From DAIOHQ01 sp036744635 (lineage in GTDB: Bacteria; Planctomycetota; Phycisphaerae; Tepidisphaerales; Tepidisphaeraceae), in assembly GCA_036744635.1 (NCBI GenBank), contig DAIOHQ010000013.1, positions 1-37,875 of the forward strand: 37,875 nt of DNA, in the 5' to 3' direction. Below the pieces are notes generated by a model that ran no database searches, had not been told where the DNA came from, and saw nothing but the letters and a program-made list of their open reading frames with translations. Position 1 is the first letter of the stretch. Each line of letters begins with the position of its first letter. Both the position numbers and the translations under genes were made by a program. Positions 24,198-34,094 of the stretch are shown piece after piece.

Positions 24198-26513
24198 ATG
24201 TTCCTGATGCTCCCCATGTTGTTTGGCCTTGCGGCGGTGGCGATTCCGATCGTCATCCATCTTCTGCATCGCCAGAAAACGCGCCCGGTGGCGTGGGGGG
24301 CAATGCAGTTTCTGTTGGAAACGCCGATTCAGAAAAAGCGCCGCCAGCACATCGATCATTGGCTGCTGATGCTGGCGCGGATCGCGGTGCTGGCGTTTCT
24401 GGCGATTCTGCTGGCCCGGCCACTGATCAAATCCAGCAAGTACAACCCGCTGGCCGGCAAGGCGGCGACCGACGTGGCGGTGGTGATCGATCATTCGCTC
24501 TCCACCGGGCGTCAGATCGGCGCCGATACGATTTTCGCGCAGTCGGTGGCGACGGTGGACAAGATCGCCCAGCAGCTTCGCAAGTCCGATTCGCTGTCGA
24601 TCGTCCTGGCCGAGCACAAGTCGCGCAATTTCACGCCCGTGCCGGTGGACGACAAGCAGCAGGTCGGCCGCGTGCTGGAGAACCTGCACAAACTCAAGGC
24701 CGGCATCACGGATGGGCCCATCGCCGATGCCGTGGCCAGCGCGCGGGATGTGCTCAATCATGGCCGCAACCCGCGCAAGGTGATTATCGTGCTGTCCGAT
24801 GAGCAGCGCTCGGCCTGGCGGGTGGAAGACAACGGCGCCTGGCGGCGGGCTTTGGGCGATCGCACCACGCTGGTCAACCGCAACGTTTCGATGTACGAGA
24901 TTCCAGTCGCGGCCGACGCCGCCGCCCCCACCCTCCCTAACGTCGCCATCACCAGCCTTTCGGTGCAGCCCAGCCTGGTGGGCACATCGCGGCCGGCGCA
25001 GATTACCGCCACGTTGACCAATTCCGGTGCGAAGGATATTCCCAGCGCCCCCACCCAGCTCATCGTCAACGGCAAGGTGGTGGGATCGCAGGTGGTGACG
25101 GGACTGCCGGCCGGGCAGTCGCGCACCATTCGCTTCGATCACACTTTCACAGACCTGGGATCAAATTGGGTGAAGGTGCAGACGGATGTGACCGATGCGC
25201 TGGAGGCGGACAACTCCGCCGTCACCGCCATCAACGTCTGGCAGAAGCTGCCGGTGCTGGTGATTGATGGGCAGCTCACCAGCGCGGGCAATTTCCGCTC
25301 CAGCCAGTTTTTGGCGGCGGCGCTGCAGCCGCAGGAAGATGCGCAGACTTCACTCATTCAACCCAAACTGCTCAGCGTTTCCGACGCTTCGGCCCTTGGC
25401 AGCTTTGACTCTTTTGCGACGGTTATCGTCAATGATGCCGCGCAGCTCCCTTCGGAAATGCTCGCCAGGTTGTATGAGTACGCCCGTGCTGGCCACGGCG
25501 TCTGGTTTATTCTTGGCGCCCGCACCGATGCGAAATTCGTTTCGCAGGACCTCGCCAGGGCGGGGCTGTTTTCCGCCGAACTGAAGGAAATCAAAAAAGC
25601 CTCGCCGCCGCCGGGGGTGGAGATCAAGGACGCGCAGAATCCGATGATTTCGCTGGTCAGCGCATCGGAGAAGGATGCGCTCAGCGGTGTCGTCACCAGC
25701 CAATGGTGGCAGCTTGTTCCCAAGCCCGGGGACTCGCGGACGATTCTGGCGGCCAGCACCGGCGATCCGCTCATCCTGGAAAAGAATATCGGCTTCAACG
25801 GCGGGCGCGTGGTGGTCTGGGCGACCAGCGTGGACGGCAACTGGAACAACTGGAACCTGGCGACCAATTTCGTTCCGCTGGTGAACGAGACGCTCTATCA
25901 TCTGGCCAGCCCGGTGACGCGCAACGGCCGCAAGCAGCAGCTTGAGGCCAACCAGGCGATTGAGTTCAGCGCAGAGGCGCCGTCGTCCACTCCCGCCGCG
26001 CCGGCAACGCCCCCAGCCCCGGCGGTCCCTCCGGCTCCCGCCATCGAGTCGGTGCAGATCACCAGCCCCGATGGCACGAACACGAGCATCCGGCCGATTC
26101 TCACCGGCGGCAAATACGTGGTGAGCTTCAACAATACGTACACGCCCGGGCTGTACACCATGCGTTTCACGCCGACCGGCGTGCCGCAGCCGATCTACTA
26201 CGGGGTCGGCATCGACCGCCGCGAGCTCGATCCGGCCATCCTCAGCGCCACCGACATCTCCTGGCTGAAGACGCAGGGGTATCTGCAGGACCGCATCAAC
26301 GTCGACGGCATTCCCACGGCGCTGGGGACGGCCACGCCGGGGACGGAAATCTGGCCGTATCTGGCGTTCAGCGTCCTGGGCCTGCTGCTGCTGGAGACGC
26401 TGCTGACCAAGCGCATGGTGCGCCTGCAATCGACGGTGGATGTCACCACCGCGGGCCTGCCGAAGTCGATGCCCCCCCTGGTCGAACCAAACATGGCCAA
26501 CGCAACCGCATGA
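24198..26513 (+). CDS. BatA-like membrane protein with vWA domain
   Basis: 771 residues. The BatA N-terminal region is clear: FGLAAVAIPIVIHLLHRQ as the first helix, PVAWGAMQFL, then a second helix at about 56-74 ending in RPL. The vWA domain has a DxSxS metal motif (D98, S100, S102). An extracytoplasmic beta-rich middle with CARDB-like segments (VAITSLSVQPSLVGTSRPAQITATLTNSG), a glutamine-amidotransferase-like segment near 350-470, and a C-terminal helix (YLAFSVLGLLLLETLL) follow. It is encoded after DUF58 and overlaps the next vWA gene as ATGA, so they probably form one membrane complex. Role unproven: envelope or stress tolerance by analogy to Bat proteins. No strong Shine-Dalgarno sequence is visible. 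Confidence 0.88.
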   Translation: MFLMLPMLFGLAAVAIPIVIHLLHRQKTRPVAWGAMQFLLETPIQKKRRQHIDHWLLMLARIAVLAFLAILLARPLIKSSKYNPLAGKAATDVAVVIDHSLSTGRQIGADTIFAQSVATVDKIAQQLRKSDSLSIVLAEHKSRNFTPVPVDDKQQVGRVLENLHKLKAGITDGPIADAVASARDVLNHGRNPRKVIIVLSDEQRSAWRVEDNGAWRRALGDRTTLVNRNVSMYEIPVAADAAAPTLPNVAITSLSVQPSLVGTSRPAQITATLTNSGAKDIPSAPTQLIVNGKVVGSQVVTGLPAGQSRTIRFDHTFTDLGSNWVKVQTDVTDALEADNSAVTAINVWQKLPVLVIDGQLTSAGNFRSSQFLAAALQPQEDAQTSLIQPKLLSVSDASALGSFDSFATVIVNDAAQLPSEMLARLYEYARAGHGVWFILGARTDAKFVSQDLARAGLFSAELKEIKKASPPPGVEIKDAQNPMISLVSASEKDALSGVVTSQWWQLVPKPGDSRTILAASTGDPLILEKNIGFNGGRVVVWATSVDGNWNNWNLATNFVPLVNETLYHLASPVTRNGRKQQLEANQAIEFSAEAPSSTPAAPATPPAPAVPPAPAIESVQITSPDGTNTSIRPILTGGKYVVSFNNTYTPGLYTMRFTPTGVPQPIYYGVGIDRRELDPAILSATDISWLKTQGYLQDRINVDGIPTALGTATPGTEIWPYLAFSVLGLLLLETLLTKRMVRLQSTVDVTTAGLPKSMPPLVEPNMANATA

Positions 26514-29500
26514 ACGCGCACCTGATCAACTTCGCGATTCTGGCTGCTCCTGCCGACCCGGCGTGGTCGTTCGGGCTGCACTCGGCGATCAGCAAATGGA
26601 TTCTCTTCCCCACGCTCATCGCCAGCGCGCTGGCCATTTACTATCTCTATAAGGCGCAGAAGCGCATCGCATCGCGGCGCATCGTCGGGGCGCTGACCGT
26701 CATCCGCATGTTGCTCGTGCTGCTGGTTTTCGTGCTGCTGGTCGGGCCGGCGCTGGTGCGCACGAAATCCGAGACCACCGCCGGAACGCTCTGGCTGGTG
26801 CTCGACCAGAGCCAGTCGATGGCCCTGACCGACCCGCAGGCAACGCCGGCCGAGCGGCTGCGCTGGGCGGATACGCTTGGCTATCTTCCCGACGAGGTCC
26901 ACTTTCCCTCACTCGACCGGCCAGTGGCGGAGTTGATTTCGCTCAACGCCGAGCTTCCCCAGCTTCGGCTGCAGCGCGTCAGCCCTGGCGCCTCGCGCGA
27001 CGACAGCGCCGATCCAATCCAGACGTTTCTTACGAGCATCAGGGATTGGCGCAAACGCCTGGTCGTTCTCAACAAGACACTGGCCAAGGACGAAGCCCTT
27101 AAGCTACAAACCCCGGATCTGACCAAAACCATCGACCTGGCGTGTTCCCTGCTCGAAGCCGGCGCAACCCAGGCAGAGAATCGCAAAAGCCTCAACGATG
27201 CGATCGAGGATATTCCCTGGGACATTCTGAAGACGAACCTGGATGGGGCCATCGCCAAACTCGATCCGCTGGCGGAAAAACTCGATTTGGCGTTCCTTTC
27301 CGCGCATGGAAATGATGCGGCGGTGAAGGCAGCGCTGGCGAAAGTGGAGAAGCTTTCCCGTGCGGACCTTGCCGTCCTGGCGCTCACCGAAAAGCTCAAG
27401 CACGGCGAGAAGAATCTCGCGGATTTGCTGCCGAATTATCACATCAAGATCGCGGCGATCTCGGATGTCGCCCAGGCGATCCAGGAGGTCAATACGGCGG
27501 ATGCCAAATCGACCATCAAGAGCATCCTGACGCCGTCCACTGCCGGCCAGGCCACAAATCTGGCGGCCGGGCTGCAGCTCATCAACGAGCAGATCGGGCC
27601 GGAAGAACCGGCATCGGTCATCGTCATCTCCGATGGCCGGCAGAACACCGGCGGAGATTTTTTGGAAGCCGCCCGCGCCCTGGCCTCGCGCGGAGTGCGC
27701 GTCAACACGCTGGCCATCGGCTCACGTCAGGTTGCCCCGGATGTCGCCGTGGAGCAGACCGATGCGCCGGATTGGATTTACAAGGATGACACGCTTAAGA
27801 TCGCCGCGCTGATCCGGCTCGACGGCGTCAAGGACAAGAAGCTGAACGTGGAATTTCTTCGCGGTTCCACCGTCATCGACACCAAGCCGGTCACCGCCAC
27901 CTCGAACCAGACCACGCAGACGCTCAGTTTTCAGGACAAGCCGGCCGAAGCGGGCGTGATTGAATATCAGGTCCGCGTGGCGGAGGCGCCGGGCGAGGTG
28001 AACAAGGAGAACAATCGCCAGTCGTTCCACATCTCGGTGAAGAAGGACAAGCTCGCGGTGCTGATGATCGACGAGCAGCCGCGCTGGGAATTCCGCTACC
28101 TGTCGAGCTATCTCACCAAGGACCAGCGCATCAAGCTGCAGACGATGCTGCTGCAGCCGGCGAAGATCGATCAGGTGACCCCGCCGGAACCGGCCAAAGC
28201 GTCGCCGAAAAATGCCCGCACCGAAGCGGAGATTCTCCCGCAGACCAAGGAAGAATGGGCCGCGTTTGACATGATTATTCTCGGCGACGTTCCGCCCGAT
28301 GCGCTCCCCGCCGCGGCCCAGCAGATGATCGCATCGGTGGTGCGCGACAAAGGCACGACGCTGCTGGTATTGGCCGGGCAACATTACATGCCAAGCCGTT
28401 TCGCCGACACCCCCCCTGGTCCAATCGCCGACCTGCTGCCGGTGCAACTGGCCCCCGCGCGGGGCGACCCCCCCGACCCCCCCTACTGGCCCTCCGACAC
28501 GCTGGCCGAGCACATGCGCGGCGGCTTCAAGCCCGCGATGGCGCCGGAGGGAATGACGTCGATCCTCAGCCAGTTCGGGCTGGATGCCGATGCCAACTCC
28601 AAGCTCTGGTCGGCGGTGCCGGTCTGGTACTGGCACAGCGAGCAGACGCAGACCAAGCCTTCGGCGAGCGTCATCTGGACGATCACCGAGACACCGGAGC
28701 ACAAGCTGCTGGAGGATGCCGATGCCGGTACGCTGGCATCCGCGCGGCGGCGGGCGCTGCTGTCCACGATGTCGGTGGGACTTGGCCGGGTGCTGTATCT
28801 GGCCTCCGATCAGACCTGGCGGATGCGGCAGGTGAACGGTGAAAATCTGCAGGATCGCTTCTGGGGCCAGGTGATTCGCTGGGCGGTGGCATCCGACCTG
28901 CCGGCCGGCGGGCGCTTCGTGAGATTCGGGGCCAATAAGCCGCGCTACGTCGGGGGCGAGCCGATCATCATCACCGCGCGGGTGCTGAAGGAAGATTTGA
29001 CGCCGATGGTTGGCGAGACATTTCAGGTTATCGCCAGATCGGTCCCCGCGAAATCCCCCGCCACGGCCCCAGCCGCTGGCGGCGACGGCGCCGCGACGGC
29101 AAAGATTGTTGCACAGGCCAGCATGGTCGAATCACCCGAGGCGCCGGGCTATTACCGCGGCACGCTCAACAGCCTGCCGCAAGGGGGGGCCGGGACGATT
29201 GAGATTTCCCTGCAGGGAGCAAACGTCGAGAAGCTTCTCGATGAAGATCAGACGGCGGTTCAGAAAAATCTGACGGTGCAGGTGCAGTCGCAGATGAACC
29301 TCGAGCAGCGCAACCTCAACACCGACCGCGAGACGCTGCAGCAGATCGCCAGGGCCGGCAACGGACTGGCGCTCGACGGCCCCAGCGCCGATGTGCTGGC
29401 CGAGCACATTCCCGCCCTCTCCCACGAGAGCAAATCGCTGCAGCAGATCGGCTTCTTCACCGATCCCAGGGACCCGACCTCGCGGAAGAGCCACATGTTC

Positions 29501-29569
29501 TTCCTCTTGACGTTCGTCACCCTGATCACCGCCGAATGGATCATCCGCAAGCTGGCAGGACTGGTATGA
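26510..29569 (+). CDS. Large membrane vWA protein with glutamine-amidotransferase-like region
   Basis: 1019 residues; ATG 26510 overlaps the previous stop as ATGA. Two N-terminal helices (about 30-47 and 62-83) are followed by a vWA domain starting LWLVLDQSQSM with D99, S101 and S103. A long helical insertion runs to about 310, after which the vWA fold resumes (SVIVISDGRQNTGGDFLEAARAL). Next come Ig-like segments, then VLMIDEQPRWEFRYLSSYL, typical of amidotransferase-like folds in such proteins, and a last helix near the C-terminus (FFLLTFVTLITAEWII). It is a second, larger vWA partner in the operon. Runs of seven C occur three times at 28410-28482, in a Pro-rich loop. Confidence 0.87.
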   Translation: MNAHLINFAILAAPADPAWSFGLHSAISKWILFPTLIASALAIYYLYKAQKRIASRRIVGALTVIRMLLVLLVFVLLVGPALVRTKSETTAGTLWLVLDQSQSMALTDPQATPAERLRWADTLGYLPDEVHFPSLDRPVAELISLNAELPQLRLQRVSPGASRDDSADPIQTFLTSIRDWRKRLVVLNKTLAKDEALKLQTPDLTKTIDLACSLLEAGATQAENRKSLNDAIEDIPWDILKTNLDGAIAKLDPLAEKLDLAFLSAHGNDAAVKAALAKVEKLSRADLAVLALTEKLKHGEKNLADLLPNYHIKIAAISDVAQAIQEVNTADAKSTIKSILTPSTAGQATNLAAGLQLINEQIGPEEPASVIVISDGRQNTGGDFLEAARALASRGVRVNTLAIGSRQVAPDVAVEQTDAPDWIYKDDTLKIAALIRLDGVKDKKLNVEFLRGSTVIDTKPVTATSNQTTQTLSFQDKPAEAGVIEYQVRVAEAPGEVNKENNRQSFHISVKKDKLAVLMIDEQPRWEFRYLSSYLTKDQRIKLQTMLLQPAKIDQVTPPEPAKASPKNARTEAEILPQTKEEWAAFDMIILGDVPPDALPAAAQQMIASVVRDKGTTLLVLAGQHYMPSRFADTPPGPIADLLPVQLAPARGDPPDPPYWPSDTLAEHMRGGFKPAMAPEGMTSILSQFGLDADANSKLWSAVPVWYWHSEQTQTKPSASVIWTITETPEHKLLEDADAGTLASARRRALLSTMSVGLGRVLYLASDQTWRMRQVNGENLQDRFWGQVIRWAVASDLPAGGRFVRFGANKPRYVGGEPIIITARVLKEDLTPMVGETFQVIARSVPAKSPATAPAAGGDGAATAKIVAQASMVESPEAPGYYRGTLNSLPQGGAGTIEISLQGANVEKLLDEDQTAVQKNLTVQVQSQMNLEQRNLNTDRETLQQIARAGNGLALDGPSADVLAEHIPALSHESKSLQQIGFFTDPRDPTSRKSHMFFLLTFVTLITAEWIIRKLAGLV

Positions 29570-29576
29570 AGATGAA

Positions 29577-29670
29577 AAGCGATGAAGCGACGAAGGCACG
29601 AAGCGACGAAGGGAGAAGCATTTGCTTGGTCCTCCCCTTCGTCGCTTCGTCGCTCGGTCGCTTCGTCGCT
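29577..29670. repeat. Octamer-array hairpin element, copy 3 (AAGCGACG type)
   Basis: Left arm: five contiguous octamers at 29577-29616 (AAGCGATG, AAGCGACG, AAGGCACG, AAGCGACG, AAGGGAGA). Loop of about 20 bases. Right arm: inverted octamers at 29637-29670 (CTTCGTCG repeated, one CTCGGTCG). The layout matches copies 1 and 2 but the octamer is unrelated. It lies between two cotranscribed genes, starting 7 bases after a stop codon. Confidence 0.9.
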
Positions 29671-29696
29671 AGTTCCCAAATCCCTTGGAGCTTCCC

Positions 29697-32600
29697 ATGA
29701 GCGCCATCCCACAATTGCAGTCGGCCCTTCCCCATCCCGAGCGCATCGTCAAGGCCATGCGGCGGGTGGCAACGCGCCGCTGGCTGATGCAGACCGTCAA
29801 GGGGCTGCTGCAGACGATGCTGGTCAGTCTCACCATCTTCCTGACCGTCGTTCTGGCGCTGGGGACGTTCGCCAACATGCCTGCCTGGCTGCGGGTTGCC
29901 CTGCCGATTGGCGCGTGGTGCGCCTTGGCGGCCTGTGCCCTGTGCTTCCTGCGCCACAGCTTCATCCGCGACAGCCTCTCTCAAGCCGCCCAGCAGGTCG
30001 AGGCGATGCGCCCGGAGCTGCAGGAGCGGATCAGCAGCGCCGTCGAATTAGCCAACCAGTCAGACCCGCGCTTCGCCGGATCGCCGGAGCTGATCGCCCA
30101 TCTCATGCGCCAGGCCGAGGCGGACGTGCAGGGGGTCGATCCGAAAACCGTCATCAGCTCGAAGACCGTCCAGCGCTATGCCCTGTTCGTCGCCCCCATC
30201 GTGCTGGCCTGGGCGGTTCTGACGCCCATGATGCCGCGCCCGATGCTGGCGGGGCTGGCGAATCTTTTCCATCCGTTTACCCGCTCTGTCGCCGTTCGGT
30301 ATTCGCCGGTGATCGTCACGCCCGGCGACATCATCCTTCCGCAGGGCGATCCGCTGGAAATCTCCGTGCGCCTGCCCGAAGAAGGCAAGACGCCCGATCC
30401 CAACACCCACGCCAGCATGATCAGCCGCTACGAGGCCGGCCAATCTCTCACCACCGACATGCCGCGCACCTCCGTCCGCGCCTTTCACACCTTTCTCGAT
30501 AACGTGCAGCAGAACTTCGATTACCGCATCCTCACTCCCGCCGGAGACTCGCCCTGGTATCACGTCTCTGTCCAACCGCGTCCGGCCATCGCGGGCATCG
30601 ATCTGAATTACACCTATCCCAAATATACCGGGCTGAAATCAAAAACTGACCTGGCGAAGGATGGATCGATTGATGCGATTGTTGGGACGCAGGTGCAGCT
30701 TACCATCCACTCGACGCAGTTGCTGGCCAGCAACAGCCATCTGCTCATCGCCGAGAATACCCCCGAACAGCAGAACATCCCGCTGATGTCATCCGGCGGG
30801 ACTGACTATCAGGCCGTGCTCACCGTCAAGAAGGCCGGGCAATATCGCATTCAGCTCGTCAACCAATCCGGCCTCACGAACAAGGACAATCAACTGCGCA
30901 CGATCACCGCGCGTCCCGATGCGCCTCCGACGGTCGCGATTACCGCGCCGCCCCCCCTGCCGGTCGACACCGTCGCCCGCCTGGAAGACACCGTCCCAAT
31001 TGCCTTCACCGCCGCCGACGACTTCGGCATCGCCAAGCTCCAGGCCATCGTGCAGATCGACGGCCAGCCCGCCGAGACGTTTGACGTCAAGCTCCGCCAC
31101 GCGGATCAGCGGGAGCTCAAGAGCAAGTGGGACCTCGACATCCCCTACCAACTCGCCAAGAAGAACCTGAAGGACGGCAACACCATCACCTATCAGCTCC
31201 AGGTGATGGATAACCGTGATTCCGACAGGGGCGGTCCGCAGTCGGGCATGTCCGCCAAACAGACCATCCGCATCGATCATTCCATGCAGCAGAGCTACGC
31301 CTCGCGCTCCGATGCCGCCGTCATCAAGAGCCTCGGCGATGCGATCCGCAAGGCCCTGGAGCGCACCAACCAGGCGGAGGCCGGCATTGCGCCCCTGCGT
31401 CAGGGCGATCAGAACCGGATTTTCGCGGCCAATGAAAAGCTGCTCGCCACCACTAACAAAGATGCGTTGGCGCTGACCAGCAAGGAGCTGTCAGACGTCG
31501 CCGAGCAGAATCTCACCACCAGCTTCGGGGTGCTCGCCAAGGCCGCCAAGGAAATCGCCGAGCATCCGATCCTGGACGCGGCCGATGCGCTGGCCAAGGT
31601 CGCGATGAACGCCGAAGTGCCCGATCGCCGGGGAAAGCCGCTGGCCACCGCGGCCGAGCAGATCGCCGAAGCGAAAAAGCAGTTGCAACAACTATTGGGA
31701 CAACTGGAAATTGACGCCAGGCGGCAGGATGCCGCCCGCACCGTCGCCGAACTCGCCGGCAAACAGGACAAAGTCGCCACCGCCATGGACGAAGCCGCGC
31801 AGAAAGCGGCCGACTACGTCAAACAGCTCGAAGATGCCCTCAAAAAGCAGCAGCAGGATTCCACCCAGCTTCAGAAAGACCTCGCGAAGAAACAGGAGGA
31901 ATTGCAAAAGGAGCAGCAGGTGCTGGCGCTCAAGCAGGCGGCCCAGCCTCCGGCGCCGGAAGAGGTGACCAAAAAGCAGCAGGAAATCGCCCTGGCGCAG
32001 AAGGAGATCCAGCAGCTCCAGCAGGAGATGCAAAAAGAGCAGCAGGAGACGGCGAAGATTCAACAGGACTCGCAGGTGAAAAATCAGGCCGTCGCGGTGG
32101 AGCAGCAGAAAAATGTGCAGGAGCAAGTGATGCTCCGCCAGAAACTGGAAGAGCTGGTCGGGCGCGACCCGGAACTGCAGAAGCCCGAGGCGGTGCAGAC
32201 GGCGCTAAAGCTGGCGCAGCTTATCGCGAAGACCGAGCAGTTGCAGACATCCCAGAAGGCGCTGGAGGTGCAGACCGACAAGCAGGAAGCCGTCGCCGAC
32301 GCCGGGAAGAAGGCCGAGGAGATCGCAAAGAAGCAGCAGGAGTTGAACAAGGAGATCGCCGACTTTGCCCAGGACAATCAGAACGCGCTGAAGAACGCCA
32401 ATATCCAGCCGCCACAGAAGCCGCAGATGGATCAGGCAGTGGCGGCGCTGCAGCAAAAGCAGTCGCCGCAGGCGGCGGAATTGCAGAAGCAGATCGCCCA
32501 GCAGCTTGCCCAGGATGCCCAGGCCGCCGACGCCCAGGCGAATAAGCCGGATGCGGCCACGCCGCCGCAGGTTCAGGCCGAGCAGGCCCTCGCGAAGGCG

Positions 32601-34094
32601 AAGGAGATCGACAAGCAGCAGGAGCAATTGGCGGATGAAATCAAGAAAGCGGACGACGCCAAACAGCCGCCGACCAAGCCAACCGATGCGCCGAATCAAA
32701 AGGCGATGGCGCTGGCCGAGCAGGTGAAGCAGCAGGCGGCAGCGCTCAATCCCAACTCTCCGGAGGAAAAAAAGGCGCTGGACGAGGCGAAGAAGGATGC
32801 CGCCAAGGCCCAGGAGGCCGCAAAGAAAGGGGATGCCGCCGAGGCGTCCAAAGCCGTCGCCGAAGCCGCCGACAAGCTGCAAGAAGCGGAGCAGAAGCAG
32901 ATCGAGCAGGCCAAGTTCGAGGCGAACCACGCCAAAGAGCAGGCCGCCGAAGCCGCCAAGGATGCCGCGCAATTGGCCGAGCGCCAGAAGCAGCTCGCCG
33001 ATGAATCCGCGCAGGCGGCCAAGGAGCTGGCCGAGGCGCAGCAAAACATGATGCCGCCCGCGCAGGCCGAGCAGTCGCAGCAGCAGCTTGCCGAGCTGAC
33101 CAAGCAGGCCGCCAGCGAAGCCAAGCAGTTGCAGGATCAGGCGCAGAAAGAAGCCCCACAGGTTGCCGAGCGCGCCAAGGAGGCGCAGAAGGCGCTGGAG
33201 GAAGCCGCCAGGCACCAACAGGAAGCCGTGGCGGATGAACACAAGAATGCCCCCGCCGAAGCCGGGAAGGACCAGGCCAAAGCCCAGGAGAAACTTGCCG
33301 AGGCCGAGCGCGACCTGCGCAATCTTCCAGAGGAACCCAAGCTCGCCCTGGCCGACAAAAACGCGCAACAGACCGGCCACGATCCAATGAAGACCGGAGA
33401 AGCAGCCGTACCCGCGCAGGCCGCGAAGGCAGATCCCGCCGACGCCGCCAAGCAGGCCGCCGATGCCGGCGAGAAGGGGCACCAAGGCGAGGCCGGCAAG
33501 GGCGAAAAATCTCCCCCCGCGACGCCCGCCGAGGCGCTGAAGCAGGCGGCCCAGCAGGTTCAGGAGGCGCGTCAGGCCGAGCAGGAAGCCGTCGCCGCCA
33601 AGCCCGAAGCCGCCAAAGAAGCGGCGCAGGCCCTGGACGATGCGGCGCAGGCGTTGGCCGACAACAGCCCCGAGCAGCAGGCCAAAGACATGAACGATGC
33701 GAAGGATTCGCAAGAGGCGAATGCCGATCCATCCCAGGATGATTCCAAGAATCCCGACGCCGCCAAGAACGATGAGCCAGGCAATGAGAAGGGGAAGGAG
33801 CCCGGCAAGGGAAGCAACAAGGGCTCGAAGTACAACCGCAACAACAAGGGCGTCGCGACCAGCCACAAAGGCGTTGATATTCGCGAAATCGGCAACCAGG
33901 ACGCCCGTCCCGCGGCCGTACAGGAAATCGGCATCAGCGCCAGCGATTGGACGAAGCTTTCGCCGCTGATGCAGCAGCAGTTGCTGAACGCCGCCCAGCA
34001 GAGCGGCCCGCCCTCCTACCGGGAAATGATCAAGAACTACTACGTCCGCATCGCCCGCCTGCAGGCCGAAGAAAAACCGGAGGCGCGGCAATGA
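29697..34094 (+). CDS. Giant coiled-coil membrane protein (DUF4175-like)
   Basis: 1465 residues from ATG 29697, seven bases after GGAG; the TTG at 29685 is in frame but lies over the ribosome site. Two or three N-terminal helices (near 32-55, 62-80, 155-175) are followed by Ig-like beta segments to about 530 (PTVAITAPPPLPVDTVARLEDT). About 750 residues of Gln/Ala/Lys/Glu-rich coiled coil follow (KKQQEIALAQKEIQQLQQEM). The conserved-looking C-terminus is GISASDWTKLSPLMQQQLL...SYREMIKNYYVRIARLQ, as in DUF4175-type proteins. It would span the envelope as a long rod. It overlaps the next gene as ATGA. Part of the coil could be recently expanded, as the composition is very repetitive. Confidence 0.85.
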   Translation: MSAIPQLQSALPHPERIVKAMRRVATRRWLMQTVKGLLQTMLVSLTIFLTVVLALGTFANMPAWLRVALPIGAWCALAACALCFLRHSFIRDSLSQAAQQVEAMRPELQERISSAVELANQSDPRFAGSPELIAHLMRQAEADVQGVDPKTVISSKTVQRYALFVAPIVLAWAVLTPMMPRPMLAGLANLFHPFTRSVAVRYSPVIVTPGDIILPQGDPLEISVRLPEEGKTPDPNTHASMISRYEAGQSLTTDMPRTSVRAFHTFLDNVQQNFDYRILTPAGDSPWYHVSVQPRPAIAGIDLNYTYPKYTGLKSKTDLAKDGSIDAIVGTQVQLTIHSTQLLASNSHLLIAENTPEQQNIPLMSSGGTDYQAVLTVKKAGQYRIQLVNQSGLTNKDNQLRTITARPDAPPTVAITAPPPLPVDTVARLEDTVPIAFTAADDFGIAKLQAIVQIDGQPAETFDVKLRHADQRELKSKWDLDIPYQLAKKNLKDGNTITYQLQVMDNRDSDRGGPQSGMSAKQTIRIDHSMQQSYASRSDAAVIKSLGDAIRKALERTNQAEAGIAPLRQGDQNRIFAANEKLLATTNKDALALTSKELSDVAEQNLTTSFGVLAKAAKEIAEHPILDAADALAKVAMNAEVPDRRGKPLATAAEQIAEAKKQLQQLLGQLEIDARRQDAARTVAELAGKQDKVATAMDEAAQKAADYVKQLEDALKKQQQDSTQLQKDLAKKQEELQKEQQVLALKQAAQPPAPEEVTKKQQEIALAQKEIQQLQQEMQKEQQETAKIQQDSQVKNQAVAVEQQKNVQEQVMLRQKLEELVGRDPELQKPEAVQTALKLAQLIAKTEQLQTSQKALEVQTDKQEAVADAGKKAEEIAKKQQELNKEIADFAQDNQNALKNANIQPPQKPQMDQAVAALQQKQSPQAAELQKQIAQQLAQDAQAADAQANKPDAATPPQVQAEQALAKAKEIDKQQEQLADEIKKADDAKQPPTKPTDAPNQKAMALAEQVKQQAAALNPNSPEEKKALDEAKKDAAKAQEAAKKGDAAEASKAVAEAADKLQEAEQKQIEQAKFEANHAKEQAAEAAKDAAQLAERQKQLADESAQAAKELAEAQQNMMPPAQAEQSQQQLAELTKQAASEAKQLQDQAQKEAPQVAERAKEAQKALEEAARHQQEAVADEHKNAPAEAGKDQAKAQEKLAEAERDLRNLPEEPKLALADKNAQQTGHDPMKTGEAAVPAQAAKADPADAAKQAADAGEKGHQGEAGKGEKSPPATPAEALKQAAQQVQEARQAEQEAVAAKPEAAKEAAQALDDAAQALADNSPEQQAKDMNDAKDSQEANADPSQDDSKNPDAAKNDEPGNEKGKEPGKGSNKGSKYNRNNKGVATSHKGVDIREIGNQDARPAAVQEIGISASDWTKLSPLMQQQLLNAAQQSGPPSYREMIKNYYVRIARLQAEEKPEARQ

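Noticed and set aside
28468..28482. Paired runs of seven C in the large vWA gene as phase-variation tracts
   Set aside because: At this GC content runs of seven C or G are expected several times in a window this size. No frame-dependent alternative product is apparent. Only the decamer with fixed flanks seemed beyond chance.
32205..34091. A 628-codon minus-strand frame rich in Leu/Gly/Arg opposite the coiled-coil gene
   Set aside because: It is the reverse reading of Gln/Ala/Lys-rich coiled-coil codons, which naturally lacks stops.
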